A stretch of 44,012 nt of DNA from Candidatus Colinaster equi (GTDB lineage: Bacteria; Bacillota; Clostridia; Lachnospirales; Lachnospiraceae): NCBI GenBank assembly GCA_018064425.1, contig JAGHVF010000030.1, positions 1-44,012 on the forward strand, given 5' to 3'. The position numbers and the translations under genes were made by a program. Under the pieces are notes generated by a model that was not told the DNA's origin, did not search any database, and saw only the letters and a list, made by a program, of their open reading frames with translations. Shown here one piece after another: positions 1-9,036 of the stretch (positions within the stretch are counted from its first letter, which is position 1; each line of letters opens with the position of its first letter).

Positions 1-3
1 CCC

Positions 4-43
4 GGGCGCACATTTTGTACTACGCTGCGCAAAGGTGTCGCCC
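4..43. other. GC-rich hairpin at left edge, origin unknown
   Basis: A GGGCG-CAC-TTT arm (from position 4) can pair with AAA-GTG-CGCCC (ending at 43), giving about 11 base pairs with one bulged T and a mismatch. It has no U-tract after it, so it does not look like a terminator. A second short dyad, ATTGCT/AGCAAT, lies at 67-85. No coding frame is visible between 1 and the GntR gene apart from the regulatory sites listed separately. It may be the end of an intergenic repeat or of an upstream transcript cut by the window. Confidence 0.35.
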
Positions 44-148
44 TTGATTCTATGGACATAATTTATTGCTTGAGACGAGCAATGATCCGGTAAAATTCTT
101 AAGAAAAATGCAGATAGCATTAAAAATGTAATGTATTTTATTAAAAAA

Positions 149-171
149 GTGTATTATTTGTATTAATACAC
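149..171. promoter_or_regulatory. Upstream operator O1 of the GntR/ABC operon
   Basis: Perfect inverted repeat GTGTATTA-N7-TAATACAC; the arms extend to AAGTGTATTA and TAATACACTT. It overlaps the start of the -35 hexamer. Architecture and spacing match the second site at 203-225. YtrA-subfamily GntR repressors bind this kind of dyad in front of their own operons, so autoregulation by the first gene is the natural inference. Confidence 0.75.
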
Positions 172-200
172 TTGACATAATGAAACAATAGATGTATTTT
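172..200 (+). promoter_or_regulatory. Sigma-A type promoter of the GntR/ABC operon
   Basis: TTGACA at 172-177 and TATTTT at 195-200, separated by 17 bp. The -35 overlaps the right end of operator O1 and operator O2 begins just after the -10, so repressor at either site would block polymerase. Confidence 0.75.
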
Positions 201-202
201 GA

Positions 203-225
203 GTGTACTAGGAGATGTAATACAC
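203..225. promoter_or_regulatory. Downstream operator O2 of the GntR/ABC operon
   Basis: Inverted repeat GTGTACTA-N7-TAATACAC, differing from O1 in a single arm base and sharing the 7-bp spacer. Its centre is 54 bp from the centre of O1, close to five helical turns, so two repressor dimers would lie on the same DNA face. It covers the expected transcription start. Confidence 0.75.
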
Positions 226-273
226 TTTTTTAGATACACGTTATTTAAGAAAGATGCAATTATGGAGGCGAAT

Positions 274-651
274 ATGATACAGATTGATTATCAAGATAAG
301 CGACCCATTTATGAACAGGTGATAGAGAAAATTCAAAATCTGATTATTATTGGGGTGCTTACAGAGAACGATAAAATGCCGTCTGTTCGTAGTTTGGCAA
401 TTGATTTGTCAATTAATCCGAATACGATTCAAAAGGCTTATCAGGAATTGGAACGGCTTGGATTTATATATACAGTGAAAGGTCGAGGTGGTTTTGTTGC
501 ATCTCAATCTTCGTGGAAAAAGGATATTTCAGATGAGAATTTGAATAATCTTAAGGATGTTCTTATTGAACTTGATAAGCTTGGGGTAAGTAAAAGTAAG
601 GTACATGATATGGTTGACAAATATATGAAAGGAAATGTGGAAAATGATTGA
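274..651 (+). CDS. GntR-family transcriptional repressor, YtrA subfamily
   Basis: A 125-residue protein with a winged helix-turn-helix over residues 10-77 (MPSVRSLA, INPNTIQKAY and the wing GRGGFV) and only a short helical tail. This is the YtrA layout rather than the long ligand-binding GntR forms. Such proteins repress adjacent ABC transporter genes and are commonly relieved by envelope stress. The start is ATG 274 because GGAGG sits 5 nt before it; an upstream TTG at 199 lies inside the -10 and operator, and ATG 262 has no ribosome site. It overlaps the next gene by a few bases, so the three genes form an operon. The inducer cannot be told from sequence. Confidence 0.9.
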   Translation: MIQIDYQDKRPIYEQVIEKIQNLIIIGVLTENDKMPSVRSLAIDLSINPNTIQKAYQELERLGFIYTVKGRGGFVASQSSWKKDISDENLNNLKDVLIELDKLGVSKSKVHDMVDKYMKGNVEND

Positions 652-1546
652 GATATTAAATGTCAGTAAAAAATTTGATACTACATTGGCTGTAAATAAT
701 GTATCTGCAACAATTGATGAAGCAAATGTATTTGGTATGGTTGGAACAAACGGTGCCGGTAAGAGTACATTAATACGTATGATTGCAGGTGTATTAAAAC
801 CTGATGCCGGACAGATTCTTATAGATGGTGAAGATGTATATGAGAATGAAAATGCGAAGAAAAAGATGTTCTATATATCCGATGAGCAATTCTTCTTCCC
901 GGGCGCAAGCGTGGAAGATATGAGAAAATTCTACGCAGATATATACGAAGATTTTGATAATGACAGATTTAATATGCTGTTAGATAAGCTTGGACTGAAT
1001 TCCAAACGAACAATTGCAACTTTTTCAAAGGGAATGAAGAAGCAGTTGTCGGTTATTCTGGGTATATGTTCCAATACAAAATATTTGTTATGTGATGAGA
1101 CATTCGACGGACTTGATCCGGTGGTAAGACAGGCAGTAAAGAAGCTTTTTATAGGAGAACTCGAATCCAGAAAAATGACTCCGATTATTGCATCGCACAA
1201 TTTAAGAGAACTTGAAGATGTGTGCGATCATGTCGGACTGCTTCACAAGGGCGGAATCCTTTTTTCGAAGGATATGGATGATATGAAATTAAATATTCAC
1301 AGAATACAATGTGTATTTTCATCGGATGAAGATAGAAAGACATTTGAGGAGAGTGAGGATATTGTAACGAGTGATTCACGCGGATCTATGTATATGTACA
1401 CAGTCAGAGGTAGTGAAGATGAATTGATAGAATCAATTGCAAAGGTGAATACAATCTTTGCGGAGGTATTGCCGTTATCACTTGAAGAAATATTTATTAC
1501 AGAGACGGAGGTAGTCGGTTATGACATCAAAAACATTATCGAATAA
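644..1546 (+). CDS. ABC-2 type transporter ATP-binding protein
   Basis: A 300-residue ATPase of the BcrA/YtrB type that should power the membrane protein encoded next. Walker A is GTNGAGKST (residues 34-42) and Walker B is YLLCDETFDGLDP. The signature loop reads FSKGMKKQL instead of LSGGQ, a usual variation in this exporter group. A switch His follows (IASHNL). ATG 644 is preferred because AAAGGA lies about 10 nt upstream; ATG 635, three codons earlier, is possible but crowds that site. The gene starts inside the end of the repressor gene and ends inside the permease gene, pointing to translational coupling. Substrate unknown. Confidence 0.88.
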   Translation: MIEILNVSKKFDTTLAVNNVSATIDEANVFGMVGTNGAGKSTLIRMIAGVLKPDAGQILIDGEDVYENENAKKKMFYISDEQFFFPGASVEDMRKFYADIYEDFDNDRFNMLLDKLGLNSKRTIATFSKGMKKQLSVILGICSNTKYLLCDETFDGLDPVVRQAVKKLFIGELESRKMTPIIASHNLRELEDVCDHVGLLHKGGILFSKDMDDMKLNIHRIQCVFSSDEDRKTFEESEDIVTSDSRGSMYMYTVRGSEDELIESIAKVNTIFAEVLPLSLEEIFITETEVVGYDIKNIIE

Positions 1547-3644
1547 GCTTTTTCGACAGGAAAGTTTACGTAGAATATGGGCATATATTATTATCGCTTT
1601 CATTACAATTGTAACTGGTCCCGGTTCTTTCCTTATTCTTCTGGATAGTATTATGAGTTCGACATATTCATCCAAGAAGGATTTAATTGATTACATTGAT
1701 ATGTATTTCAAAACCGGATATCCCGGAAGAAATATTTTCCCGATTGTAATGGGATTGGTGCTTGGATACATATGTTTTAGCTATGTATATTCAAAATCAA
1801 AAGTTGATTTGTTTCACAGTATGCCGATAAAGCGGCAGAAACTGTTTGTTTGTGAGTATCTCACATCCTTTATTCCGGGAGTAATCATTTTGATTATGCA
1901 ATGTATACTTACAATACTTGCGTGTGTCATAAAAGGAGTAATGGGATATGTGGATGTTGCTGCATTATTGGGATCGACATTACTTGGTTTATTGGTATTC
2001 TTTTTGGCGATGAATATTACAGTAATTGCTGTGATGATAACAGGTAATAAAATTGTCGGTGTACTCGGCGCGATTGTTTTGCTGGTATTTCCCGAGTCGG
2101 TACATTCGTTGATAGAGCAATATAAGGGATTTTGCTATCAGACATATATGCCGGGATATTCAGCCCGAGGCTTGATAGAGACTATACTTAATCCAATATG
2201 TATTGCTAATACAGATATAGCGGGCAAGGGTGTTAATATTGCATATCTTTGCGTTGTGATTATTGAAGCGGTTGTATTATTTGCTGTGGCAATGAAATTG
2301 TATATAATCCGTCCATCGGAAAAAATCGGAAGAGCTTTATGCTATTCATTCAGCGAAGCGATTGTAAGAATTCCGTTAGTAATATTCGCTTCATTGTTTG
2401 GTGGAATATATTTGCAATACATATTCAGTAATTTTTCGGCCGGATGGTACTTTGTTATATTTGCGATGTGCGGAATTGTAACACATATGGTACTGGAAGC
2501 AATATATAATCAGAGTTTTAAGTCAGTGATTAGGCACCCGATTCAGGGCATAATTTCATTGGCAGTCGCACTGTTTATAGCATTATTCTTCATATATGAT
2601 TTGGGTGGATATGATACATATCTTCCGGATGAAAACAAAGTGGCAAGCGTAAGCATCGGTTTGAACAGTATAGAGAATGATATGTCCTTATATGAGGTGC
2701 ATACAGATGCAGACGGTGAACTGTCATACGAGTATATTGATTCATTGGAAAAGAAATTGGCAAATCGTAACATTAAAAATACATCCAATATATATGAGAT
2801 GGCTAAAAGCGGTATTGACGCTTTGAAAGGCGAGCGTTCCGCTATTGCCCGCAATCGAGATGTGCAGATGCAGGCGAACGGTTATGATGAAGAGAAAAAT
2901 ATGTATTCCATCTGTTATCATATGAAATCGGGAAAAGATATATACAGAACTTATGCGGCACCTATTGATGCAACATATGAGGCAATGAGAGGTATATACA
3001 GTGAACCGGTATATAAAGAAGTGTGTTATTCAATAGATGATTATATTGAAAAGAAGGCTGTGCATAAGATATCAATCAGAGATGATTTTGATGAAGAAGC
3101 AGTAATAACAGGAGATGATGTAGAGGAATTTCTGTTGGCATACAGTAATGATTTGAGCGAAAGAACTTTGGATGATCTTCGCGACAATTATCCTATTGCG
3201 TTTTTGTCAAATTACGACCAGAAGACGTATACCGATCTTTTGTCGGGATATTATATATATTCTTTTGATAACAATACATTGGATTATTTGAAGTCAAAAG
3301 GTGTAGAACTTAAAAGTCCGCAGATGAAAGTTGATGCAGCCGATGTTGAAGAAGTTTATGTAAGAGATTATCGCTATGATGTGATTAATCCGATTGCGAA
3401 AGAGGTAAAATATGTAAGTGGCAGCGATGATGAGATTATTGCAAAGATCTGTGATATTGGCGTAGCCGATCATTTTACTTACATTAATTCGGTATTACAT
3501 AAATTTGAACAAGGTGTTGAAGGCGAAGTGTCTTTACGCAATGGCAATAAAGAACCGATTTATACTATGATACGTTTCCATCTTGGAGAATTACCCGAAA
3601 AAATAAGAACCGATCTTGACAACAGTGTGGTAAACGACATGTAA
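1521..3644 (+). CDS. ABC-2 type permease with large C-terminal soluble domain
   Basis: 707 residues. The first 360 or so carry multiple hydrophobic membrane segments (for example FPIVMGLVLGYICFSYVY, IILIMQCILTILACV, LLGLLVFFLAMNITVIAVMI). The last about 340 are hydrophilic and acidic, rich in Tyr and Asp, and probably fold outside the membrane. The general build recalls permeases annotated with DUF6449, but I assign that only tentatively. Start ATG 1521 has GGAGG 9 nt upstream and lies 26 nt inside the ATPase gene. With the ATPase it should form an exporter or an envelope-stress resistance transporter under the GntR regulator. A terminator follows directly. Confidence 0.75.
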   Translation: MTSKTLSNKLFRQESLRRIWAYIIIAFITIVTGPGSFLILLDSIMSSTYSSKKDLIDYIDMYFKTGYPGRNIFPIVMGLVLGYICFSYVYSKSKVDLFHSMPIKRQKLFVCEYLTSFIPGVIILIMQCILTILACVIKGVMGYVDVAALLGSTLLGLLVFFLAMNITVIAVMITGNKIVGVLGAIVLLVFPESVHSLIEQYKGFCYQTYMPGYSARGLIETILNPICIANTDIAGKGVNIAYLCVVIIEAVVLFAVAMKLYIIRPSEKIGRALCYSFSEAIVRIPLVIFASLFGGIYLQYIFSNFSAGWYFVIFAMCGIVTHMVLEAIYNQSFKSVIRHPIQGIISLAVALFIALFFIYDLGGYDTYLPDENKVASVSIGLNSIENDMSLYEVHTDADGELSYEYIDSLEKKLANRNIKNTSNIYEMAKSGIDALKGERSAIARNRDVQMQANGYDEEKNMYSICYHMKSGKDIYRTYAAPIDATYEAMRGIYSEPVYKEVCYSIDDYIEKKAVHKISIRDDFDEEAVITGDDVEEFLLAYSNDLSERTLDDLRDNYPIAFLSNYDQKTYTDLLSGYYIYSFDNNTLDYLKSKGVELKSPQMKVDAADVEEVYVRDYRYDVINPIAKEVKYVSGSDDEIIAKICDIGVADHFTYINSVLHKFEQGVEGEVSLRNGNKEPIYTMIRFHLGELPEKIRTDLDNSVVNDM

Positions 3645-3673
3645 TGATTGGCAGGGAAATCAAAATATTAAGG

Positions 3674-3705
3674 CGGTGAGAGTCGAAAGATTCTCGCCGT
3701 TTTTT
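3674..3705 (+). terminator. Intrinsic terminator of the GntR/ABC operon
   Basis: An 11-bp stem starting CGGTGAGAGTC with two G-U wobbles, a GAAA tetraloop and a run of six T. Confidence 0.9.
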
Positions 3706-3759
3706 GTGAAATATGGTATTATTGTAAGACCGATGTTAAGGAGGTTGCAGTAATAGATT

Positions 3760-5010
3760 ATGAACAAAAAAGATGTGTTGGAACTTAAGAAAAGATATAA
3801 AAAGGATGCCTGTACAATCAATAGACTTGCAGGTTGTTACGTTGATGCCAATAAGAATAAAGTGCTTAAGTTAAATGAAGACTTTCTCAATATGAAAGAG
3901 GAAGAATTCTATAAATTCATGGAAATTGCCAAGAAGACTATGGCAGGAACGATAGGCAATAATATTTTGGAACTTGATTTCCCGATGGAAGAGGAAAATC
4001 CCGGAGGAAAGCAGCAATTCCTCTATGGACTTCGTGCCGACGGATTGGTGAATGAGGATTTGTTGGATAGATTATATGATTTGATAATAGACAGTTATCA
4101 ATATGTAGGTAACTATTTGATACTTGTATATCACGATACTTACGATATTATGACACGTACGTCGGATAATCAGAAGTTAGATGAATCTGAGGAAGTGTAC
4201 GAATATATTCTGGTTGCAGTTTGTCCGGTTGCATTATCCAAAGCAGGTCTTGGATATAGAGCGGATGAGAACCGAATCGGTGCGAGAATAAGAGACTGGG
4301 TTGTCGGAGTACCTGATATAGGATTCCTTTTCCCTGCTTTTGATAATAGAAGTGCCGATATTCATAAAGTTGATTATTATGTCAGAGATGCCAAGGATTC
4401 GCATGCTGAATTTATAGAAGATGTGTTGGGTTGCGGTCCCAAGCGAACGGCTGTTGAACAGCGTAAGACTTTCCAGGCTATTGTTAAGAGAGCATATGGC
4501 GCTGATGAAGATGCAGGACAAGAGGCTTTGATGAATATTCAGGAAAGCTTCAATGCACGAATTGATACAGGCGAAGAGATGACAGATTCCCAGATTGCTG
4601 CCATTGTATTGGATGAAGTAACTATCAATGAGATATTGGATGAGAATGGTATCGAAGGAGAGCAGGCCAGACTTATTAAGGAAGTGACACTTGAAGAATT
4701 TGCCGATGAGACACCTTGTGTGGCCAATTTGATTGATGCCAAAGCGCTTAATGCCAATGCAAAGGAAAAAGAGAAAAAGGAATTGGTTAAAGAAGTAGCT
4801 TCTCTTAAGACAGAATTGGCAGAGAAGAAGAAAGAACTGGAAGAAGGAATATCCGGTGATGAAGTGAAGACGTATGATGTTGTTGTAAGGGTAAAACCCG
4901 AAAAAGCAACTCAGATTAAATCGACTGTTATTGACGGTCAGAAATGCCTTGTCATTCCAATGAATGAGAATGAGAATTGTAACGTTAACGGTGTAAATAC
5001 AACTGTGTGA
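3760..5010 (+). CDS. DUF4317 family protein, function unknown
   Basis: 416 residues, opening with [16 protein letters not shown] and [12 protein letters not shown], which I recognise as the DUF4317 signature common in Clostridia. The body is a mixed alpha/beta protein without signal peptide or membrane segments, so it is cytoplasmic. Residues about 335-365 form a charged coiled coil ([19 protein letters not shown]) before a short beta-rich tail. AAGGAGG is present, but 15 nt before the ATG, longer than usual, and no better start exists. It ends 2 nt before uvrC, so the two are probably cotranscribed; whether it has a DNA-repair role is only a guess from that position. Confidence 0.8.
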   Translation: MNKKDVLELKKRYKKDACTINRLAGCYVDANKNKVLKLNEDFLNMKEEEFYKFMEIAKKTMAGTIGNNILELDFPMEEENPGGKQQFLYGLRADGLVNEDLLDRLYDLIIDSYQYVGNYLILVYHDTYDIMTRTSDNQKLDESEEVYEYILVAVCPVALSKAGLGYRADENRIGARIRDWVVGVPDIGFLFPAFDNRSADIHKVDYYVRDAKDSHAEFIEDVLGCGPKRTAVEQRKTFQAIVKRAYGADEDAGQEALMNIQESFNARIDTGEEMTDSQIAAIVLDEVTINEILDENGIEGEQARLIKEVTLEEFADETPCVANLIDAKALNANAKEKEKKELVKEVASLKTELAEKKKELEEGISGDEVKTYDVVVRVKPEKATQIKSTVIDGQKCLVIPMNENENCNVNGVNTTV

Positions 5011-5012
5011 TT

Positions 5013-6890
5013 ATGAGTGAAGAGTTCAATATCCAGGATGAACTGAATAAATTGCCCAATGCTCCCGGCGTATACATTATGCATGATAAACATGATGAGA
5101 TAATTTATGTCGGCAAAGCTATCAATCTGCACAATCGTGTCAGATCATATTTTCGCAAGAATGTCGGACGCGGTCCTTGGATTGATAGAATGGTCAGTTT
5201 GATTGCATATTTTGAATACATTATTACCGACTCGGAATTGGAAGCACTGGTACTGGAAAATAATTTGATTAAGGAGCATCATCCGAAATACAATACAATG
5301 TTAATGGATGATAAGACGTATCCTTATATAAAAATGACTATGGGAGAAGATTATCCGAGAGTGCTTTTTTCCCGACAAATGAAAAAAGACAAATCCAGAT
5401 ATTTCGGTCCATATACATCGGCGACTGCCGTGAAAGAAACAATAGAGCTGATTAACAAGCTGTATATGTTACGTACATGCAACACACAGGTGGAATACGG
5501 GAAGAAGACTAATGAGAGACCATGTTTGAATTATCATATTGGTCAATGTCTTGCCCCTTGCAGTGGAAATGTATCACAAGATGAGTATATGGAACATGTG
5601 AATAAAGCTTATCAGTTTTTAAGTGGTAATTATTCCGAGATAATGCACTCTTTGGAAGAACAGATGATGTCGGCATCTGAGAATATGGATTTTGAGAAGG
5701 CGGCCTATTTTAGAGATTTGCAAAATAGTGTCAGACAGGTGGCACAGAAACAAAAGATTACCGATACCGACGGAGAAGACAGAGATATTCTGGCATTGTA
5801 TCATATTGATAGAGATGCTGTTGTGCAGGTATTTTTTATTCGTGGCGGTAAGATGATAGGAAGAGAACACTTTTTCTTAAAGACCGCTGAAGAATCGACA
5901 GACGCGGAAATTCTGTCCGATTTTATCAAACAATATTATGCCGGAACACCGTATCTTCCCAAGGAGCTATTGTTACAGACACAGGTAGAGGACGCGGAAT
6001 TAATAGAAGACTGGTTAAGCAGTAAAAGAGGACAGCGCACATATCTTACAGTTCCAAAGATTGGTCAAAAGAACAAATTGGTAGAATTAGCAAAGGAGAA
6101 TGCGAAGTCGGTTCTTGAACGTGATAAAGACAGGATTAAGAGAGAAGAAGGCAGAACAATCGGTGCCGTAAAGGAAATAGGCGAGTTAATCGGATTGCGC
6201 GACATTCAGAGAATGGAAGCTTTCGATATCTCAAATATATCAGGTTTTGAAAATGTCGGTTCAATGGTGGTATTTGAAGCCGGCAAACCGAAGAGAAGTG
6301 ATTACAGAAAATTCAAAATAAGAACTGTAGCAGGACCGGATGATTATGCCTGCATGAAAGAAGTTTTGACAAGAAGATTTACTCATGGAATGGATGAGTT
6401 AAAAGAACTTGAAAAGCAAGGTAAAAGCAAAGAGTACGGAAGCTTCACAAAATTCCCCGATCTGTTGCTGATGGATGGTGGACGCGGACAGGTTAATATT
6501 GCTTTGCAGGTGCTTGAAGAGTTGGGTCTTGATATTCCTGTATGCGGAATGGTTAAAGATGATAATCACAGAACAAGAGGCCTATATCATAATAATGAAG
6601 AAATACCTATCAACAGAAACAGCGAAGGGTTCAAATTGATTACCCGTATTCAGGATGAGGCACATCGTTTTGCAATTACTTTTCATAGGAACTTGCGAAG
6701 CAAAGATCAGGTACATTCGGTGCTTGATGATATTCCGGGTGTTGGACCGGGCAGACGCAAAATCCTTATGAAACATTTTGACAGTATAGAGGATATCAAA
6801 AATGCGTCTTTAGAAGAACTGGAAGCTATTGACGATATGCCAAAACGAGTGGCCAAAGAGATATATGATTTCTTTAGAAAAGAAGAATAA
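5013..6890 (+). CDS. uvrC: Excinuclease ABC subunit UvrC
   Basis: 625 residues, the normal length. The N-terminal GIY-YIG nuclease (PGVYIMHD, then [18 protein letters not shown]) makes the 3' incision. A UVR motif near residue 210 ([12 protein letters not shown]) binds UvrB, the RNase H-like half ([22 protein letters not shown]) makes the 5' incision, and a helix-hairpin-helix pair closes the protein ([23 protein letters not shown]). It acts with UvrA and UvrB, encoded 15 kb downstream. The start ATG 5013 lies just after the stop of the upstream gene and has no clear ribosome site, so translation is probably coupled. No SOS box was seen here. Confidence 0.97.
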   Translation: MSEEFNIQDELNKLPNAPGVYIMHDKHDEIIYVGKAINLHNRVRSYFRKNVGRGPWIDRMVSLIAYFEYIITDSELEALVLENNLIKEHHPKYNTMLMDDKTYPYIKMTMGEDYPRVLFSRQMKKDKSRYFGPYTSATAVKETIELINKLYMLRTCNTQVEYGKKTNERPCLNYHIGQCLAPCSGNVSQDEYMEHVNKAYQFLSGNYSEIMHSLEEQMMSASENMDFEKAAYFRDLQNSVRQVAQKQKITDTDGEDRDILALYHIDRDAVVQVFFIRGGKMIGREHFFLKTAEESTDAEILSDFIKQYYAGTPYLPKELLLQTQVEDAELIEDWLSSKRGQRTYLTVPKIGQKNKLVELAKENAKSVLERDKDRIKREEGRTIGAVKEIGELIGLRDIQRMEAFDISNISGFENVGSMVVFEAGKPKRSDYRKFKIRTVAGPDDYACMKEVLTRRFTHGMDELKELEKQGKSKEYGSFTKFPDLLLMDGGRGQVNIALQVLEELGLDIPVCGMVKDDNHRTRGLYHNNEEIPINRNSEGFKLITRIQDEAHRFAITFHRNLRSKDQVHSVLDDIPGVGPGRRKILMKHFDSIEDIKNASLEELEAIDDMPKRVAKEIYDFFRKEE

Positions 6891-6929
6891 CACAATATGA
6901 TTGGCAACAATAGAAATTTGCCGATAAAC

Positions 6930-6959
6930 AGACCGATTCATCTAATGTATCGGTCTTTT
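6930..6959 (+). terminator. Intrinsic terminator after uvrC
   Basis: Stem AGACCGAT/ATCGGTCT around an 11-nt loop, with TTTT at the end of the stem. Confidence 0.8.
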
Positions 6960-7043
6960 ATTGTGTGAATGATTGTGTTAAAATATCGATAGTTGCATCT
7001 TTCAGGTTGCAATGTAAACAAAATAATGAAGAGAGGTATAACT

Positions 7044-7991
7044 ATGGCTAATGTTAAATTATCAGAGATTATTGAACATGAAAAATTAGAGAATCTTACA
7101 CCGGAGATAGATATCAAGAATATTAAGATTACGCAGCCGGATATTAACAGACCTGCTCTTCAGATGGCCGGATATTTTGAACATTATGAAGCAACACGTC
7201 TTCAGATAATAGGTTTCGTAGAATACACATATATGGAGAGTCTTCCGCAGGAAAGACAGGTAGAGATATATAACGAACTTTTGTCATATCCTATACCGGG
7301 TATTATTTTCTGTAGGGAATTGCATCCTAATGAATTGTTCCGTAAGACAGCAGTAGAAAAAGGTGTGCCGCTTCTTATGACCAAGAAAGCTACATCAGCG
7401 TTTACTGCCGAGATAATCAGATGGCTCAATGTTAAGCTGGCACCGATGATTTCCGTACATGGAGTTCTTGTGGATGTATATGGTGAAGGTGTTTTGATTA
7501 CGGGCGAGAGCGGTATCGGTAAATCTGAGGCTGCTTTGGAACTTATTAAGAGAGGTCATCGTCTTGTAACCGATGATGTTGTAGAGATCAGAAAAGTATC
7601 CGATGAGACTTTGATTGGTACAGCACCTGATATAACTAAGCATTTTATCGAGCTTAGAGGTATCGGTATTATAGATGTAAAGACTTTGTTCGGTGTATCC
7701 AGTGTAAAGGATTCACAGAGCATCGATTTGGTTATTCGTCTGGAAGACTGGAATAAAGATAAGGAATACGACAGACTTGGTTTGGAGGAAGAGTACATTG
7801 ACTATCTTGGTAACAAGGTTGTATGTCATAACATTCCTATTCGTCCGGGTCGAAACCTTGCGATTATTTGTGAATCTGCAGCGGTTAACCATCGTCAGAA
7901 GAAGATGGGCTATAATGCGGCTCAGGCTTTATATGAAAGAGTTCAGAATTCTCTTGCGAAACGTCGCGAAGAGGAAGAAGAAGATATGTAA
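7044..7991 (+). CDS. hprK: HPr kinase/phosphorylase HprK
   Basis: 315 residues, full length. It phosphorylates Ser46 of HPr and Crh with ATP or PPi and reverses the reaction with phosphate, feeding CcpA catabolite control. Seen: the catalytic region VHGVLVDVYGEGV followed by the P-loop GESGIGKSE near residue 155, the VTDDVV segment, and the HprK signature ELRGIGIIDV. ATG 7044 has GAGAGG 7 nt upstream. Its substrate Crh is encoded 4 kb downstream in the same cluster and a canonical HPr at 38596. Confidence 0.97.
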   Translation: MANVKLSEIIEHEKLENLTPEIDIKNIKITQPDINRPALQMAGYFEHYEATRLQIIGFVEYTYMESLPQERQVEIYNELLSYPIPGIIFCRELHPNELFRKTAVEKGVPLLMTKKATSAFTAEIIRWLNVKLAPMISVHGVLVDVYGEGVLITGESGIGKSEAALELIKRGHRLVTDDVVEIRKVSDETLIGTAPDITKHFIELRGIGIIDVKTLFGVSSVKDSQSIDLVIRLEDWNKDKEYDRLGLEEEYIDYLGNKVVCHNIPIRPGRNLAIICESAAVNHRQKKMGYNAAQALYERVQNSLAKRREEEEEDM

Positions 7992-8014
7992 TTACAGGTA
8001 GGAGAAGAAAAAAG

Positions 8015-8947
8015 ATGAAGTATGTATTTGGTGTTGATGTAGGTGGAACCACGGTCAAAATGGGATATTTTGATTTGGAAGGTAATTTGATTGATAAATG
8101 GGAAATTCCTACAAGAACAGAGGATAACGGTAAAAATATTCTTTCGGATATTGCAAAGAGTATTACTGCCAAGATGAATGAAAAATCAATTGATAAGGCA
8201 GAAGTAGCCGGTGTAGGAATCGGTGTTCCCGGACCTGTTACAGATGATGGAACAGTACTTGTTGCCGTTAATCTTGGATGGGGAAGATGTAATCCCAATG
8301 ATGAATTGGGCAAATTGCTTGATATGCCTGTTAAGACAGCAAATGATGCAAATGTTGCAGCTCTTGGTGAGATGTGGAAGGGTGGCGGAACAGGTTACAA
8401 AGATATGGTTGCCGTTACTCTCGGAACAGGTGTTGGCGGTGGTGTAATCATCGGTGGAAAAGTTATTTCAGGTTCTAATGGTGCCGGTGGTGAGATTGGA
8501 CATATTCATCTTGAAGATAATGAGACCGAAGAGTGTGGTTGTAAAGGCCATGGCTGTTTAGAGCAGTATGCATCTGCAACAGGTATTGTAAGAATTGCAA
8601 ACAAAAAGCTTGCAGCAAGTGATAAGGCCAGTGTACTTAGAGATGGTGAAGTAACAGCTAAGGCTGTATGGGATGCTGTTAAGGCTAAAGATGAACTTGC
8701 AATAGAGGTAGCCGGTGTATATGGTGAATATCTTGGAAAAGGATTGGCAGCAGTTGCCGCTGTGGCAAATCCGGAGATATTTGTTATCGGCGGTGGTGTA
8801 TCAAAAGCCGGAACAGTTGTAATCGAATATATGCAGCCATATTTTGAAAAATATGCTTTCCCCGGAACAAAGAATGCAAAGTTTGTTTTGGCAAAGCTTG
8901 GTAATGATGCAGGTATATACGGAGCTGCAAAGCTTGTACTTGCATAA
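8015..8947 (+). CDS. glcK: ROK-family glucokinase
   Basis: 310 residues. It should phosphorylate glucose with ATP to glucose 6-phosphate in the cytoplasm. Seen: the phosphate-binding start GVDVGGTTVKMGYFD, the ROK phosphate-2 region LGTGVGGGVIIGGK, GHIHLEDN with the catalytic-site His, and the zinc motif ECGCKGHGCLEQY typical of ROK sugar kinases. There is no DNA-binding domain, so this is an enzyme and not a NagC/XylR repressor. AGGAG lies 10 nt before the ATG and hprK ends 23 nt upstream, so they are likely cotranscribed. Sugar specificity is inferred from the family. Confidence 0.9.
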   Translation: MKYVFGVDVGGTTVKMGYFDLEGNLIDKWEIPTRTEDNGKNILSDIAKSITAKMNEKSIDKAEVAGVGIGVPGPVTDDGTVLVAVNLGWGRCNPNDELGKLLDMPVKTANDANVAALGEMWKGGGTGYKDMVAVTLGTGVGGGVIIGGKVISGSNGAGGEIGHIHLEDNETEECGCKGHGCLEQYASATGIVRIANKKLAASDKASVLRDGEVTAKAVWDAVKAKDELAIEVAGVYGEYLGKGLAAVAAVANPEIFVIGGGVSKAGTVVIEYMQPYFEKYAFPGTKNAKFVLAKLGNDAGIYGAAKLVLA

Positions 8948-8976
8948 GGTGATTTGATATACTTTGTAATTAAGAG

Positions 8977-9002
8977 GGATTTCGTTATACGGAATCCTTT
9001 TT
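8977..9002 (+). terminator. Terminator-like hairpin between glcK and murB
   Basis: Stem GGATTTCG/CGGAATCC with one G-U pair, a 5-nt loop and TTTTT. It ends only 34 nt before the murB start, so it either separates two units or attenuates read-through into murB. Confidence 0.7.
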
Positions 9003-9036
9003 GCTTGATAAATATTTTACGATGTGTGAGGACACA

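Noticed and set aside
199-273. N-terminal extension of the GntR protein from a TTG start
   Set aside because: It overlaps the -10 and an operator and has no ribosome site; GGAGG is placed for ATG 274.
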